From Anaerosporobacter faecicola (lineage in GTDB: Bacteria; Bacillota; Clostridia; Lachnospirales; Lachnospiraceae), in contig NZ_JAAQRO010000001.1 of assembly GCF_012070565.1 (NCBI RefSeq), forward strand, positions 62,001-126,000: DNA of 64,000 nucleotides, read 5' to 3'. Under the pieces are notes generated by a model. The model saw nothing but the letters and a program-made list of their open reading frames with translations. It was not told the DNA's origin and made no database searches. A program made the translations under genes and the position numbers. Numbering within the stretch: position 1 is the first letter of the stretch; every line of letters starts with the position of its first letter. Positions 37,213 to 46,656 of the stretch are shown in pieces.

Positions 37213-37241
37213 TTGAAATGACGGGTATGAGATGTTATAAT
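37213..37241 (+). promoter_or_regulatory. Promoter of the type IV pilus operon
   Basis: TTGAAA 37213-37218, 17-base spacer, perfect TATAAT 37236-37241. The first start codon is about 80 bases downstream. Confidence 0.75.
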
Positions 37242-37323
37242 AGACAAAACAAAGGAAATATATGGAAATTAATCATGCTTTTAGGAGTATATGATTGTAT
37301 TTGAGATTGTAGAGAGGTATGGT

Positions 37324-39021
37324 ATGGAATTCTATAGTAAGAAACGAAAACGATTGGGAGATTTATTAATTGCAAGTGATTGTATAACCCAAGCGCAGTT
37401 AGAAGAAGCTTTGACGAAACAAAAAGAGACGCATAAAAAACTAGGGGAAACGTTAATTGAACTCGGGTTAATATCAGAAGCAGATATTGTAGAGGCATTA
37501 CATACACAATTGGGACTTGATGTTGTAAAACTTGGTCGTGTTCGAATTGAAGAAGCAATCATTCATCTAGCAAATGAAAATATTTTAAGAAAATACCAGA
37601 TGATGCCGTTTGCGTTTAAGGAGGACAATCCTAACGTACTTCGAGTCGCTATGGCTGATCCACTGGATATTGTTGCAGTAGATGATTTGGCAATCGTGAC
37701 CAATTATCAAATCGAAGTAGTTGTATCTACACCGACAGAAATCATTTCAACTATTGAAAAATATTATGGAAATGCAGAAGCAATGGCAGTTGCGGAACGT
37801 TACAGCAAAGAAAGAGAAACACTTTATCAATCTCAGGAGGAGAAGGAAGAAGAAACAAACGATGTCCTGAACGCTCCAATTGTATTATTGGTGAAGAAGA
37901 TCATTGAACAAGCAGTGAGACAGCGTGCAAGTGATATTCATATTGAACCATTAAAAGAATGCATACGTGTACGCTACCGTATTGATGGTGTATTGACCGA
38001 GGTCATGAAGTATGATTTGTCCTTGCTGTCGGCATTAGTTGCGCGCATTAAAGTAATTGGAGAAATGGATATCTCAGAAAAGAGAAAGCCACAAGATGGG
38101 CGAATTACAAGCATAATTGATAAGAAAGAATATGATATACGAGTTTCTGTATTGCCTACGGTATATGGAGAAAAGATTGTTATGAGAATCACAGCAAAAG
38201 ATGGGTTAACAAAGAGTAAGATTGAGTTGGGATTTTCCTCAGAGGAAATGGACAAGTTCAATCGAATCCTATCCAATCCATATGGAATCATATTAGTTAC
38301 AGGTCCAACAGGAAGTGGAAAATCTACAACACTGTATACCGCTTTGAGTGAATTGAATCAGGAGGATGTCAATATCATTACGGTAGAAGACCCTGTAGAA
38401 GCAAACATAGATGGTGTGAATCAGGTTCAAGTCAATACAAAAGCGGAGCTTACATTTGCAACTGCCTTGCGTTCCATATTGCGTCAAGACCCGGATATTA
38501 TCATGATTGGTGAAATGAGAGATAGTGAAACAGCACAAATTGCGGTTAAAGCTTCCATAACAGGTCATCTTGTCGTGAGTACCCTACATACCAATGATTC
38601 AGCAGGTAGTATTATTCGATTAATTGATATGGGGATTGAACCTTATCTTATTGCAGATTCTGTTGTTGGGGTAATTGCACAACGCTTGGTACGAAGATTG
38701 TGTCCATATTGTAAGAAGGAAAAGATAGCGGATGCAGTAGAACAGCGTGTGTTGGGAACAAAAGAAGAAGTTACAATCTATGATCCTTGTGGATGCCATA
38801 TGTGTAATGACACAGGATATCTTGGGCGAATCGGTGTTTATGAGATTATGCCCATCACCCCCTCGATTAAAGAGAGCATAAGTCAAAAGGCAAGTTTGGA
38901 AGCGATAAAGAAAACTGCAGAAAAGGAAGGGTTGGTTACCTTATATCAAGCAGGCGTTTTGCATGTACTGAATGGAATAACTTCAGTCTCCGAATTAATG
39001 AAGATTATAGCAAAAGTGTAA
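37324..39021 (+). CDS. pilB: Type IV pilus assembly ATPase PilB
   Basis: 565 residues. N-terminal MshEN/GspE-N region (RLGDLLIASDCITQAQLEEAL), Walker A GPTGSGKST at 327-335, Asp box and Walker B (VEDPVEAN, GEMRDSET), His box STLHTND, and a four-Cys zinc site (CPYC, CGCHMC) near 460-500, as in PilB. It powers pilus extension from the cytoplasmic face. ATG 37324 has GAGAGG upstream and matches family starts; an in-frame ATG at 37291 is the alternative. First gene of the pilus operon. Confidence 0.94.
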   Translation: MEFYSKKRKRLGDLLIASDCITQAQLEEALTKQKETHKKLGETLIELGLISEADIVEALHTQLGLDVVKLGRVRIEEAIIHLANENILRKYQMMPFAFKEDNPNVLRVAMADPLDIVAVDDLAIVTNYQIEVVVSTPTEIISTIEKYYGNAEAMAVAERYSKERETLYQSQEEKEEETNDVLNAPIVLLVKKIIEQAVRQRASDIHIEPLKECIRVRYRIDGVLTEVMKYDLSLLSALVARIKVIGEMDISEKRKPQDGRITSIIDKKEYDIRVSVLPTVYGEKIVMRITAKDGLTKSKIELGFSSEEMDKFNRILSNPYGIILVTGPTGSGKSTTLYTALSELNQEDVNIITVEDPVEANIDGVNQVQVNTKAELTFATALRSILRQDPDIIMIGEMRDSETAQIAVKASITGHLVVSTLHTNDSAGSIIRLIDMGIEPYLIADSVVGVIAQRLVRRLCPYCKKEKIADAVEQRVLGTKEEVTIYDPCGCHMCNDTGYLGRIGVYEIMPITPSIKESISQKASLEAIKKTAEKEGLVTLYQAGVLHVLNGITSVSELMKIIAKV

Positions 39022-39053
39022 TACGTTGACAAGGAAAGGGGTGGTGAATAATT

Positions 39054-40106
39054 ATGACAATTGATCATTTGTTAACTCGTGCAAAAGAGTTAGGAGCATC
39101 GGACTTACATATTACCGTTGGTATATCCCCGAAATGTCGTGTGAATGGTAGATTATATGATTTGGAATTACCCAAACTGGTACCTACGGACACCGATGCC
39201 ATTGTGAAACCAATGTTAAATACTCGTTTGGAAGAACGGTTAGCAGAGTATGGAGAAGTAGATTTCTCTTATTCCATACCTAATCTAGGAAGATATCGTG
39301 TAAATGTATTTAAACAACGTGGATCCTATGCGGCGGTTTTACGATTGGTAGGGACAAAGGTTCCTACACCGGAATCTTTAGGAATACCAGAATCCGTTAT
39401 TGATCTTGCGCAGAAGAAACGAGGATTGATTCTAGTTACAGGTCCAACTGGAAGTGGAAAATCAACCTCTTTGGCCGCATTAATTGATCTGATCAATAGT
39501 AATTATAGTCAACATATCATCACCTTGGAAGATCCCATTGAGTATCTCCATTCACATAAAAAATCCATCGTAAACCAGAGAGAGGTAGGACTGGATACGA
39601 ATAATTATGCCAATGCACTACGAGCTGCATTACGAGAGGACCCCGATGTGATTCTTGTAGGAGAGATGAGAGATTTGGATACCATTTCTATAGCAATTAC
39701 TGCTGCGGAGACAGGCCATTTGGTTTTCTCAACCTTACATACCATAGGAGCTGCTAGTACGATTGATCGTGTGATTGATGTATTTCCGTCTTCTCAGCAG
39801 CAACAGATTCGAATTCAGCTTGCAACAGTTTTGGAATCGGTGATCTCTCAGCAGCTGATACCAAAAGAAAATGGAAAAGGGCGAGTGGCGGCATTTGAAG
39901 TGATGCATGCCACCAGTGCCATTAAGAATCTGATACGGGAAGCAAAAACGTACCAGATTAATTCTGTAATACAGACGAATAAGAAAATGGGAATGCAGAC
40001 AATGGATGATCATTTATTTGATTTGTGTACGAATCGGGAGATTAGTATAGATGATGCATTGCTGTTTGCACAGGATCGTGCAGCTTTAGAGAGGAGGTTG
40101 TTCTAA
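39054..40106 (+). CDS. pilT: Type IV pilus retraction ATPase PilT
   Basis: 350 residues. PilT-type opening (LLTRAKELGASDLHITVG), Walker A GPTGSGKST from 130, Walker B VGEMRDLDT, FSTLHT, and the C-terminal AFEVMHAT...IRE segment of retraction motors. It should depolymerise pili, enabling twitching or DNA uptake. AAGGGGTGG upstream; the stop overlaps the pilC start by one base. Confidence 0.94.
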   Translation: MTIDHLLTRAKELGASDLHITVGISPKCRVNGRLYDLELPKLVPTDTDAIVKPMLNTRLEERLAEYGEVDFSYSIPNLGRYRVNVFKQRGSYAAVLRLVGTKVPTPESLGIPESVIDLAQKKRGLILVTGPTGSGKSTSLAALIDLINSNYSQHIITLEDPIEYLHSHKKSIVNQREVGLDTNNYANALRAALREDPDVILVGEMRDLDTISIAITAAETGHLVFSTLHTIGAASTIDRVIDVFPSSQQQQIRIQLATVLESVISQQLIPKENGKGRVAAFEVMHATSAIKNLIREAKTYQINSVIQTNKKMGMQTMDDHLFDLCTNREISIDDALLFAQDRAALERRLF

Positions 40107-41320
40107 TGGCTAGTTTTTCATATGTTGTCATTGATAAGAAAGGGAAAGAGTCAAAGGGTGCAATGGAAGCAATCAATGAGGAAAAAGTAAATCGTTCTCT
40201 TCGCGCAGCAGGTTATATTCCAATATCGATTGTACCACAGAACGTCTTTACGAAAGATATTAATGTGAGTATTGGAAATCCTATTAAAGCGAGAGATTTA
40301 AGTGCATTCTGCAGACAGTTTTGTAGCATTTTGTCTGCTGGGGTATCAATTACAACTTCTTTGCATATGTTAGAAGAGCAAACAGAAAAAAAAGTGATGA
40401 AACAAGCGATAACATCCGTACGTGAGAATGTAGAAAGAGGGGAGACGTTAGCAGATGCCATGCGTAGGCAAGGGAAGGTCTTTCCACCGATCTTGATCAA
40501 TATGGTTGAAGCGGGAGAAACTTCAGGAAGTTTAGAAGGTTCTCTAGAAAGAAGTGCGATTCACTTTGAAAAAGAAGCAAAATTGAAGGCATTGATGAAG
40601 AAGGCAATGATCTATCCAACCGTTGTTGCTTGTGTTGCTGTTCTTGTTATTATCATCATGTTATCTTATGTCATACCAAAATTTCTTACCATGTTCTCTC
40701 AGATGAATGTAGAGATGCCATTGCCAACAAGGATGGTAATCGCAATGAGTGAATTTATGCAACATAAATGGTATGTAGTAATCCTGGTAGTTACAGTAGT
40801 AATTCTAGCTATAAAAGGATTTCAGACATTACCAAACGGAGAACGTCTATTTGCACATATGGCACTACGAATACCATTGTTTGGAAAACTAAAGAAAAAG
40901 AATGCCTGTGCTCGTTTGGCAAGAACATTGAGTACATTAACTCGTTCTGGTATTTCTCTGATTGATGCTGTGGAAATTACAGCACGAACAATGGAAAATG
41001 TAGAATTGAAACAAATCTTACTGAATGCAAAGGAAGAAGTGGCAAGAGGAATTCCATTATCCCTGCCATTGAAAGAATCGGGGATTTTTCCACCAATGAT
41101 CTATCAGATGATCAGTATCGGGGAAGAAACTGGTAATCTAGAAGATATGTTGGATTGTGTTGCAGATTATTTTGAAGAAGAAGTGGAGATGGGAACAGAA
41201 TCACTGACTACCATATTGGAACCATTGATCATTGTATTCTTAGCTTTGATCGTCGGATTCTTAGTCATCTCTATTATGTTGCCAATGGTTACTGTATATA
41301 AAGGTATTGATAGTATGTAA
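40106..41320 (+). CDS. pilC: Type IV pilus inner-membrane platform protein PilC
   Basis: 404 residues. Two GspF domains (about 70-190 and 270-390): CRQFCSILSAGVSITTSLHML and ARTLSTLTRSGISLIDAV, each followed by an EETG/GETSG-type segment. Three membrane helices near 170-195, 220-240 and 370-395. It couples the motors to the pilin. Translationally coupled to pilT through TAATG. Its final codons are followed by a stem-loop that may reduce read-through into the pilin gene. Confidence 0.94.
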   Translation: MASFSYVVIDKKGKESKGAMEAINEEKVNRSLRAAGYIPISIVPQNVFTKDINVSIGNPIKARDLSAFCRQFCSILSAGVSITTSLHMLEEQTEKKVMKQAITSVRENVERGETLADAMRRQGKVFPPILINMVEAGETSGSLEGSLERSAIHFEKEAKLKALMKKAMIYPTVVACVAVLVIIIMLSYVIPKFLTMFSQMNVEMPLPTRMVIAMSEFMQHKWYVVILVVTVVILAIKGFQTLPNGERLFAHMALRIPLFGKLKKKNACARLARTLSTLTRSGISLIDAVEITARTMENVELKQILLNAKEEVARGIPLSLPLKESGIFPPMIYQMISIGEETGNLEDMLDCVADYFEEEVEMGTESLTTILEPLIIVFLALIVGFLVISIMLPMVTVYKGIDSM

Positions 41321-41365
41321 CGATACTGAGCTGAGCAATTCTGAAACTAGTAATGTTTGTATTAG

Positions 41366-41390
41366 GTAACATGGTTATTACCATGTTTTT
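41366..41390 (+). terminator. Stem-loop between pilC and the pilin gene
   Basis: AACATGG (41368-41374) pairs with CCATGTT (41381-41387), then TTT. Short stem; may be a partial terminator or a processing site. Confidence 0.55.
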
Positions 41391-41481
41391 GTTACAGATA
41401 TGCCGCAAAAAGAAACAAGCAGAGTTATCTCACTCAACTTTGAACCGATATGCAACAATCTAAATGAAATACGTCAGGGGA

Positions 41482-41507
41482 GTTCATTAATGGGGGAATT
41501 AATGAAC
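41482..41507 (+). repeat. Perfect hairpin with a G-rich loop upstream of the pilin gene
   Basis: GTTCATTAAT pairs perfectly with ATTAATGAAC around GGGGGA, with another AGGGGA just before the stem. It lies about 120 bases ahead of the pilin start. Confidence 0.6.
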
Positions 41508-41627
41508 AGCAACTGCTAAGAAGATTATGAGAAATCAAGAACATTACATATGCTTGATTTGTGTAATTGGATAGTTGCAATAGAAAACATAAATCAATGT
41601 TTAGAAATTTGAAAAGGAGAGAGGTTA

Positions 41628-42119
41628 ATGAGAACAAAAAAAATGGAAATGAGAAAGCAAATGGTAGAAGAAAAGAAAGAGAGGAACACAGGATTTTCAT
41701 TGGTGGAATTAATTGTAGTAATCGCAATTATGGCGATCCTAGCAATCGTTATTGCACCACAGGTAATGAAATACATTGGAAAGTCAAGAACTTCGGTAGA
41801 TGCAGCAAATATGAATCTGTACAAGACAGCTGCTACGACTGCGTTAGCGGATGAGACTGTATATGAAGAGATGGCAACACAATCAGCGAATGTTGTTATT
41901 AATATTGTTAAGAATGCAAGTGGTGTTGGTGAAATATCGACCGCAAACACAATCCCTAATTTTAAAACTGAGTTTTTAGAAATCTTAAATAATTCTCTTC
42001 CACTGCCAAAAGAACCAGGTAAAGCTCAATTCAAGGTCACGATTGAAATTGACGCAGCAAATGATAAGGTGGGAAAAATAACTGTCGAATCTGTTGCGGC
42101 GACACCATCTACACCATAA
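41628..42119 (+). CDS. pilA: Type IV pilin, probably the major subunit
   Basis: 163 residues. Leader of 22 basic residues ending NTG, then the mature N-terminus FSLVELIVVIAIMAI with the conserved Glu at position 5 and a hydrophobic helix. The globular part is short and Ala/Thr/Val-rich, with no Cys pair. AAGGAGAGAGG upstream. It is the only pilin in the operon with the small size, class-typical composition and its own potential control region, hence the call as major pilin. Cleaved by the prepilin peptidase encoded next. Confidence 0.9.
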   Translation: MRTKKMEMRKQMVEEKKERNTGFSLVELIVVIAIMAILAIVIAPQVMKYIGKSRTSVDAANMNLYKTAATTALADETVYEEMATQSANVVINIVKNASGVGEISTANTIPNFKTEFLEILNNSLPLPKEPGKAQFKVTIEIDAANDKVGKITVESVAATPSTP

Positions 42120-42141
42120 AAAACAAAAAAGGAGGCTCTCA

Positions 42142-42894
42142 ATGAATCAAATTATATATCCCATCGTTTTTCTGTATGGAATTGTCATTGGGAGCTTTCT
42201 CAATGTATGTATCTATCGAATACCGAAAGGCGAAGATGTTATAAGAACACGTTCCCATTGTATGAATTGTGGACATTGGTTGCGATGGTATGAGTTGCTT
42301 CCTGTTGTCAGCTATTTATTCCAAAGGGGACGATGCCGAAATTGTGGGGAAAAATTGTCCTTGCAGTATCCAATGGTGGAACTGCTTAATGGAATTCTTT
42401 ATGTATGGATCATATGGGAAAAGGGAATTACACCGGAAGGAATCCTACTATGTATCTTGAGTTCTACGTTACTTGTAATAAGTGTTATTGATTTGAAAAC
42501 GTTTACTATACCACTGGGATTAAACGTTATGGTATTTTTCTTGGGACTAGTTCGTGCAGGAATGGAGCTTGAACGAGCCACTACACATTTGATTGGTATG
42601 GTAGTCGTAAGCGGTTTTTTATGGCTGCTGTATTGGTTAACAAAAGGAAAAGGAATTGGGGATGGCGATATCAAGTTGATGATTGGTGCAGGTACATACT
42701 TAGGAGTTACAAATAGTATATTCGCCTTGTGGCTGGCATGTTTCTTAGGCTCAATCCTTCATGGAATACGTATGAAGTTATTTAAAGCTTCGCATCAATT
42801 GGCATTTGGACCGTATCTTTCTGTTGGAATTATAATTGCGGCGTTGTATGGGCAAAAACTAATCCAGTGGTATCTACAATGGATGTTTCCATAA
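42142..42894 (+). CDS. pilD: Prepilin peptidase / N-methyltransferase PilD
   Basis: 250 residues, about seven membrane helices. The opening IGSFLNVCIYRIPKGE and two CxxC pairs (CMNCG, CRNCG) form the cytoplasmic zinc loop. Catalytic Asp117 in VIDLKTFTIP and Asp176 in the GxGD motif (GIGDGDIKL). It cuts leader peptides of the pilins in this operon and methylates the new N-terminus. ATG 42142 with AAAGGAGG upstream; the frame is open further upstream but lies inside the pilin gene. Confidence 0.94.
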   Translation: MNQIIYPIVFLYGIVIGSFLNVCIYRIPKGEDVIRTRSHCMNCGHWLRWYELLPVVSYLFQRGRCRNCGEKLSLQYPMVELLNGILYVWIIWEKGITPEGILLCILSSTLLVISVIDLKTFTIPLGLNVMVFFLGLVRAGMELERATTHLIGMVVVSGFLWLLYWLTKGKGIGDGDIKLMIGAGTYLGVTNSIFALWLACFLGSILHGIRMKLFKASHQLAFGPYLSVGIIIAALYGQKLIQWYLQWMFP

Positions 42895-43002
42895 TGTGCA
42901 GTATGCAAGTAGGAAAAAGAAGGATATCCGATAAAATGTGGCTTATACGAAACTAAAGGGGAAGAGAGATTACGAAACTAGGATTAGAAGGAGGGAAAGC
43001 TT

Positions 43003-44643
43003 ATGGCAATTAAGAAAGTGTTGAGCATAGAGATTGGTATTACATTTACCAGAGTATGTGAAATGGATTATCATAGCAAATCACCTAAGGTATACCGAAG
43101 TATCACCTTTGCAACTCCAGAGAATACGGTGGAAGACGGGTTTATACGGAATAAAGAGCAGTTTGTGCAATGTTTGCGTGAAGAACTAGAGAAGGAAAAT
43201 ATTCATGAAAAACATGTTGTATTTACAGTATCTTCTACAAAGATCACCAGTCGTGAAGTTACAATACCTTATGTAAAAGAAAATCGGATTCAGTCTGTTG
43301 TACAAGCCAATATCACGGAGTATTTTCCGATGAATCTTGAAGATTACATGGTTACATATCAAATTTTAGAAAAGAAGAACACGCAACCAGAACGTAACAT
43401 ACGTTTGTTGGTTATGGCAGCACCTAATAATCTCATCAAGAATTATTACAATGTAGCAGAATTATTGGGATTAACTATAGTAGCACTTGATTATATTGGC
43501 AATAGTACATTTCAGATTGTAAAGAAACAAACTGCAGCAGGGGTACAGATGGTACTTCATATGAATGAGCAGAGTTCCATCATCTATATATTAGAAGATA
43601 GTATATTACTCTTACAAAGAACGATACCATATGGAATTGAGAATTTGTTGGAACTTATTGTGGAAAACACATGTTTCTCGGCTACTACAATAGCAGAAGC
43701 ACTACATCTGCTGCAAAAAGAACATGTATTGAATGGCAAATTAAATCAGGAGATTGATCTTTCGGAGACAGCAGCGACGTATGTTGGTTCGGAAGAATTA
43801 TATAGGAAACAGATGCAGGAATTACATGCAAAAGAGGAAGCAACAAATGCCTTGGGATATTTAATTAATAATGTAATACGTGTACAGGAATACTGTCTGG
43901 CAAAATTCAAAGAAAAACGCATACATACCATTTACATTACAGGAATTGGATCTGGCGTGCGAGGAATGCACAAATTAATTAGCAATGAAACAGGAATTGA
44001 TGTAAAGAGAATCGACCGCCTCATCGGTGTTAATTTTCTAGAAGGCAAGATGGTGGAAGAAGGAATGTATCTATCCAGTATTGGAGCGGCAATGAGTCCA
44101 CTAGATTTTGTACCGAAGGATGTACAAGCTGAAAAAGATCGAAAAAGCCTTCAAAATAGTATTGCCTTTGTAGTTTTGATTGGACTAATTTCCATTATAT
44201 TTGTGGGAAGCAGTTTTATTAACTATTTGCATTCAAAGACTACGTTAGAAGAATTGCAGGAACAGATTATAAAGCTATCAGAAATTGAGAAATTAAACGC
44301 CAAATATATGACGGCAATGCAACAGACACAAGCATTAGAGGAATTATATCAAAAACTGCCTACTAAGAATAAGAATCTTGTGAGTGTAATTGAACAATTG
44401 GAGATGTGCTTACCCAAACATGTTGTGATAACGGCACTGACATCTTCGGATGAAGGATTGGGCCTTGGGGTAACCGCCAGTAAAAAAGAAGAAATTGCAA
44501 AATTGCTGATTGATCTACAAAAGTTTGAAGAGATTGATTCTGTCTTAGTTGGGACCATACTAGAAGAAGAAAAAGAAAACGGATTAAAGACATTAACAAC
44601 AACCCTTACCTGTACCTATTCCAATGATCTGCTGGAACAATAA
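43003..44643 (+). CDS. PilM-PilN fusion protein
   Basis: 546 residues. Residues 1-370 are an actin-like PilM domain (KVLSIEIGITFTRVCEMD, IYITGIGSGVRGM, and a SSIGAAMSPLDF end). A membrane helix at about 387-407 follows, then a coiled coil and a ferredoxin-like PilN domain (VSVIEQLEMCLPKHVVITAL). In most bacteria these are separate genes, with PilM docking on the PilN N-terminus; the sequence order here is consistent with a direct fusion. AGGAGGG upstream. Confidence 0.85.
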   Translation: MAIKKVLSIEIGITFTRVCEMDYHSKSPKVYRSITFATPENTVEDGFIRNKEQFVQCLREELEKENIHEKHVVFTVSSTKITSREVTIPYVKENRIQSVVQANITEYFPMNLEDYMVTYQILEKKNTQPERNIRLLVMAAPNNLIKNYYNVAELLGLTIVALDYIGNSTFQIVKKQTAAGVQMVLHMNEQSSIIYILEDSILLLQRTIPYGIENLLELIVENTCFSATTIAEALHLLQKEHVLNGKLNQEIDLSETAATYVGSEELYRKQMQELHAKEEATNALGYLINNVIRVQEYCLAKFKEKRIHTIYITGIGSGVRGMHKLISNETGIDVKRIDRLIGVNFLEGKMVEEGMYLSSIGAAMSPLDFVPKDVQAEKDRKSLQNSIAFVVLIGLISIIFVGSSFINYLHSKTTLEELQEQIIKLSEIEKLNAKYMTAMQQTQALEELYQKLPTKNKNLVSVIEQLEMCLPKHVVITALTSSDEGLGLGVTASKKEEIAKLLIDLQKFEEIDSVLVGTILEEEKENGLKTLTTTLTCTYSNDLLEQ

Positions 44644-44667
44644 CAGACATTTTTAAGGAGGTTGACA

Positions 44668-45417
44668 ATGAATAAAAAGATGCAAATAGAATTATCCGTA
44701 AAGGAAAAGAAATTAATGGTCATTTTACTTGCACTACTTTTTCTGTTTTTTGCGTATCAATTCGGTTATTTGGAGTTTATGGAACGGGCAGAGAAGAATA
44801 ATAAGGAGAGTAACCGTCTTGAGGAAGAAGTAGAAGCATTAGAATTGATGAATATCAATAAAAAGGTTTATACCGATGGGATTACAGAATGTGAAGAGAG
44901 CATGAAGAAAATTCGAGGCATGTTCCTAAACCAGGAAACACCAGAAGATATCATTATGTTCTTAAGAGGGATGGAAGAAAAAACAAACATTCAGATCAAC
45001 GAGATTACCTTGTATGAGAAAACAATGATTACGAATTTATCTGTTCAGACATCTGGTACACAAACGGTAAACCAAGAAGAGGAAAATGAATTCGATGAGA
45101 TACAGAAAGAGAATACAGTACAAAGTATAAGCACAGATGGAAATGCATTTATAGAAAGTGGATATGAATATGTTGTTGATATTAAAATTAAATGCAAATA
45201 TGAGGAATTAAAAGCGATGATTGCATATATTAATAAGTACCCATCTATGCGAACAATTGATTGCCTTTCCGTTGTTTTTGATGCAGGGACAGGAAAACTT
45301 ATGGGAGAATTGTCAATTAAGATCTATACATTACTGGATGGCACGTATGAATATGTTGAACCAATAACAGGAGTTGTAGCAGAAGAAACGGATAATATAT
45401 TTGATACCATTCAATAA
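44668..45417 (+). CDS. pilO: PilO-like pilus assembly protein
   Basis: 249 residues. Short cytoplasmic N-terminus, one membrane helix (about 18-36), a coiled coil (AEKNNKESNRLEEEVEAL) and an extracytoplasmic alpha/beta domain (PEDIIMFLRGMEEKTNIQI, later YEELKAMIAYINKYPSM). This topology and its place after the PilN part fit PilO; sequence similarity is weak by eye. ATG 44668 with AAGGAGG six bases upstream. Should form the alignment subcomplex with the PilMN protein. Confidence 0.8.
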   Translation: MNKKMQIELSVKEKKLMVILLALLFLFFAYQFGYLEFMERAEKNNKESNRLEEEVEALELMNINKKVYTDGITECEESMKKIRGMFLNQETPEDIIMFLRGMEEKTNIQINEITLYEKTMITNLSVQTSGTQTVNQEEENEFDEIQKENTVQSISTDGNAFIESGYEYVVDIKIKCKYEELKAMIAYINKYPSMRTIDCLSVVFDAGTGKLMGELSIKIYTLLDGTYEYVEPITGVVAEETDNIFDTIQ

Positions 45418-45433
45418 ATGTGGAGGGAGATCT

Positions 45434-46654
45434 ATGTGCAGAGAGAACGATGTCAATGAGGGCTTTACATTCGTTGAACTGCTTGTTTGTATCGCCATAC
45501 TTGCCATTATATCCATGCCTTTGCTTAATGGTTTTTTAGTTGCGGGCAGAACGAATGAAAAGGCAAGAAACCTGCAGCGAGCCACAACTTTGGCACAGAA
45601 TCTTATGGAAACCATAAAGGGGCAATCTTTTACTTCTTTTCGAGGTCTTCTTCAAACAGAAGATTATGTAGGATTACAGCTGACTGAACCCTACGACATG
45701 GATGATAGCTATATAACAGCTTTACAGGAAGACCCTAGTGCAGGTACGTATTCTTATTGTATTCATAAGATCAAAGAAGGAACGAAATGGTATGATGCTT
45801 TTATCACACTGGATACGACCTTATATCGATCCGTTGGAGCAGCTGTGCAAAATACATACCAATATCCAAGGATCACAAACCTAACGGGAAGTAAAGTGGC
45901 TGTTGTGGATCAGCCTGGGGCATCTAGTAGTTGGAATTCTTATATTGATGGAGAGGGAAATACAATTTATGCAAAAGACGTGACGTCTTCAATGGACCAG
46001 ACGATCGCTTCGTATTTTTATATGATGCATATGTCTTATCTGGATTATCTTAGTATGCAGGATCCAGAAGTACCGTTACCAACAAAATATCCATATTCCT
46101 ATGAACAGATTAAACAGTTTATGAAGAAAGAAATCATAGTTGTTGCAGAAAATGGCTGCTATCCAGATGGAAGCAGAAACAATACGGTAGTTTCACTGGT
46201 TGGTAAAGTGGTATATTCCATTCCAGGTATTTATGAAGTCACAGGTGATACCATGGGGTTGTCTTCGGAATACCAGATTTTATCAAAATCATTTGAAACA
46301 ACCGATGGAACAAACCCTTTGGAAAAAATCTATGTATTTTATGAGAAAGGAGATACCTTGTCAGAGTCAATTGTACTGCAGAACAATACGACAAATGACA
46401 CAGCTCTTTATCTAATTGGCCAAGATGCAGGGACGATCTCTGTTAAATGTACAGATACGGCGAATACATGGAAAATCATATCGAATCGCACGATTGTGTT
46501 TCAAGAAGGAAGTAAAACGGTATCCTCAGAATTGGTAGAAAAAGATACAGCAATGAATCGATTGTTTGAAGCAAAGATTGAAATCTACGAATCATCTGCT
46601 GTACTACGTGGTGGCAAAAAATGTGTAGAGTTGTTGTCGTCAAAGGAGGAGTAA
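45434..46654 (+). CDS. Large pilin-like protein (minor pilin)
   Basis: 406 residues. Prepilin leader ending NEG, then FTFVELLVCIAILAIISMPL with Glu5, and a large extracytoplasmic domain of about 350 residues with no recognised fold. Residues 40-55 (RTNEKARNLQRATTLAQNL) look like the PilV family helix. GGAGGGAGA upstream of ATG 45434. The next gene starts two bases after the stop. Likely a tip or priming minor pilin. Confidence 0.85.
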   Translation: MCRENDVNEGFTFVELLVCIAILAIISMPLLNGFLVAGRTNEKARNLQRATTLAQNLMETIKGQSFTSFRGLLQTEDYVGLQLTEPYDMDDSYITALQEDPSAGTYSYCIHKIKEGTKWYDAFITLDTTLYRSVGAAVQNTYQYPRITNLTGSKVAVVDQPGASSSWNSYIDGEGNTIYAKDVTSSMDQTIASYFYMMHMSYLDYLSMQDPEVPLPTKYPYSYEQIKQFMKKEIIVVAENGCYPDGSRNNTVVSLVGKVVYSIPGIYEVTGDTMGLSSEYQILSKSFETTDGTNPLEKIYVFYEKGDTLSESIVLQNNTTNDTALYLIGQDAGTISVKCTDTANTWKIISNRTIVFQEGSKTVSSELVEKDTAMNRLFEAKIEIYESSAVLRGGKKCVELLSSKEE

Positions 46655-46656
46655 GG

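Noticed and set aside
41321-41627. A c-di-GMP riboswitch upstream of the pilin, as known in some clostridia
   Set aside because: Neither the GEMM-I nor the c-di-GMP-II conserved segments can be found in this gap.
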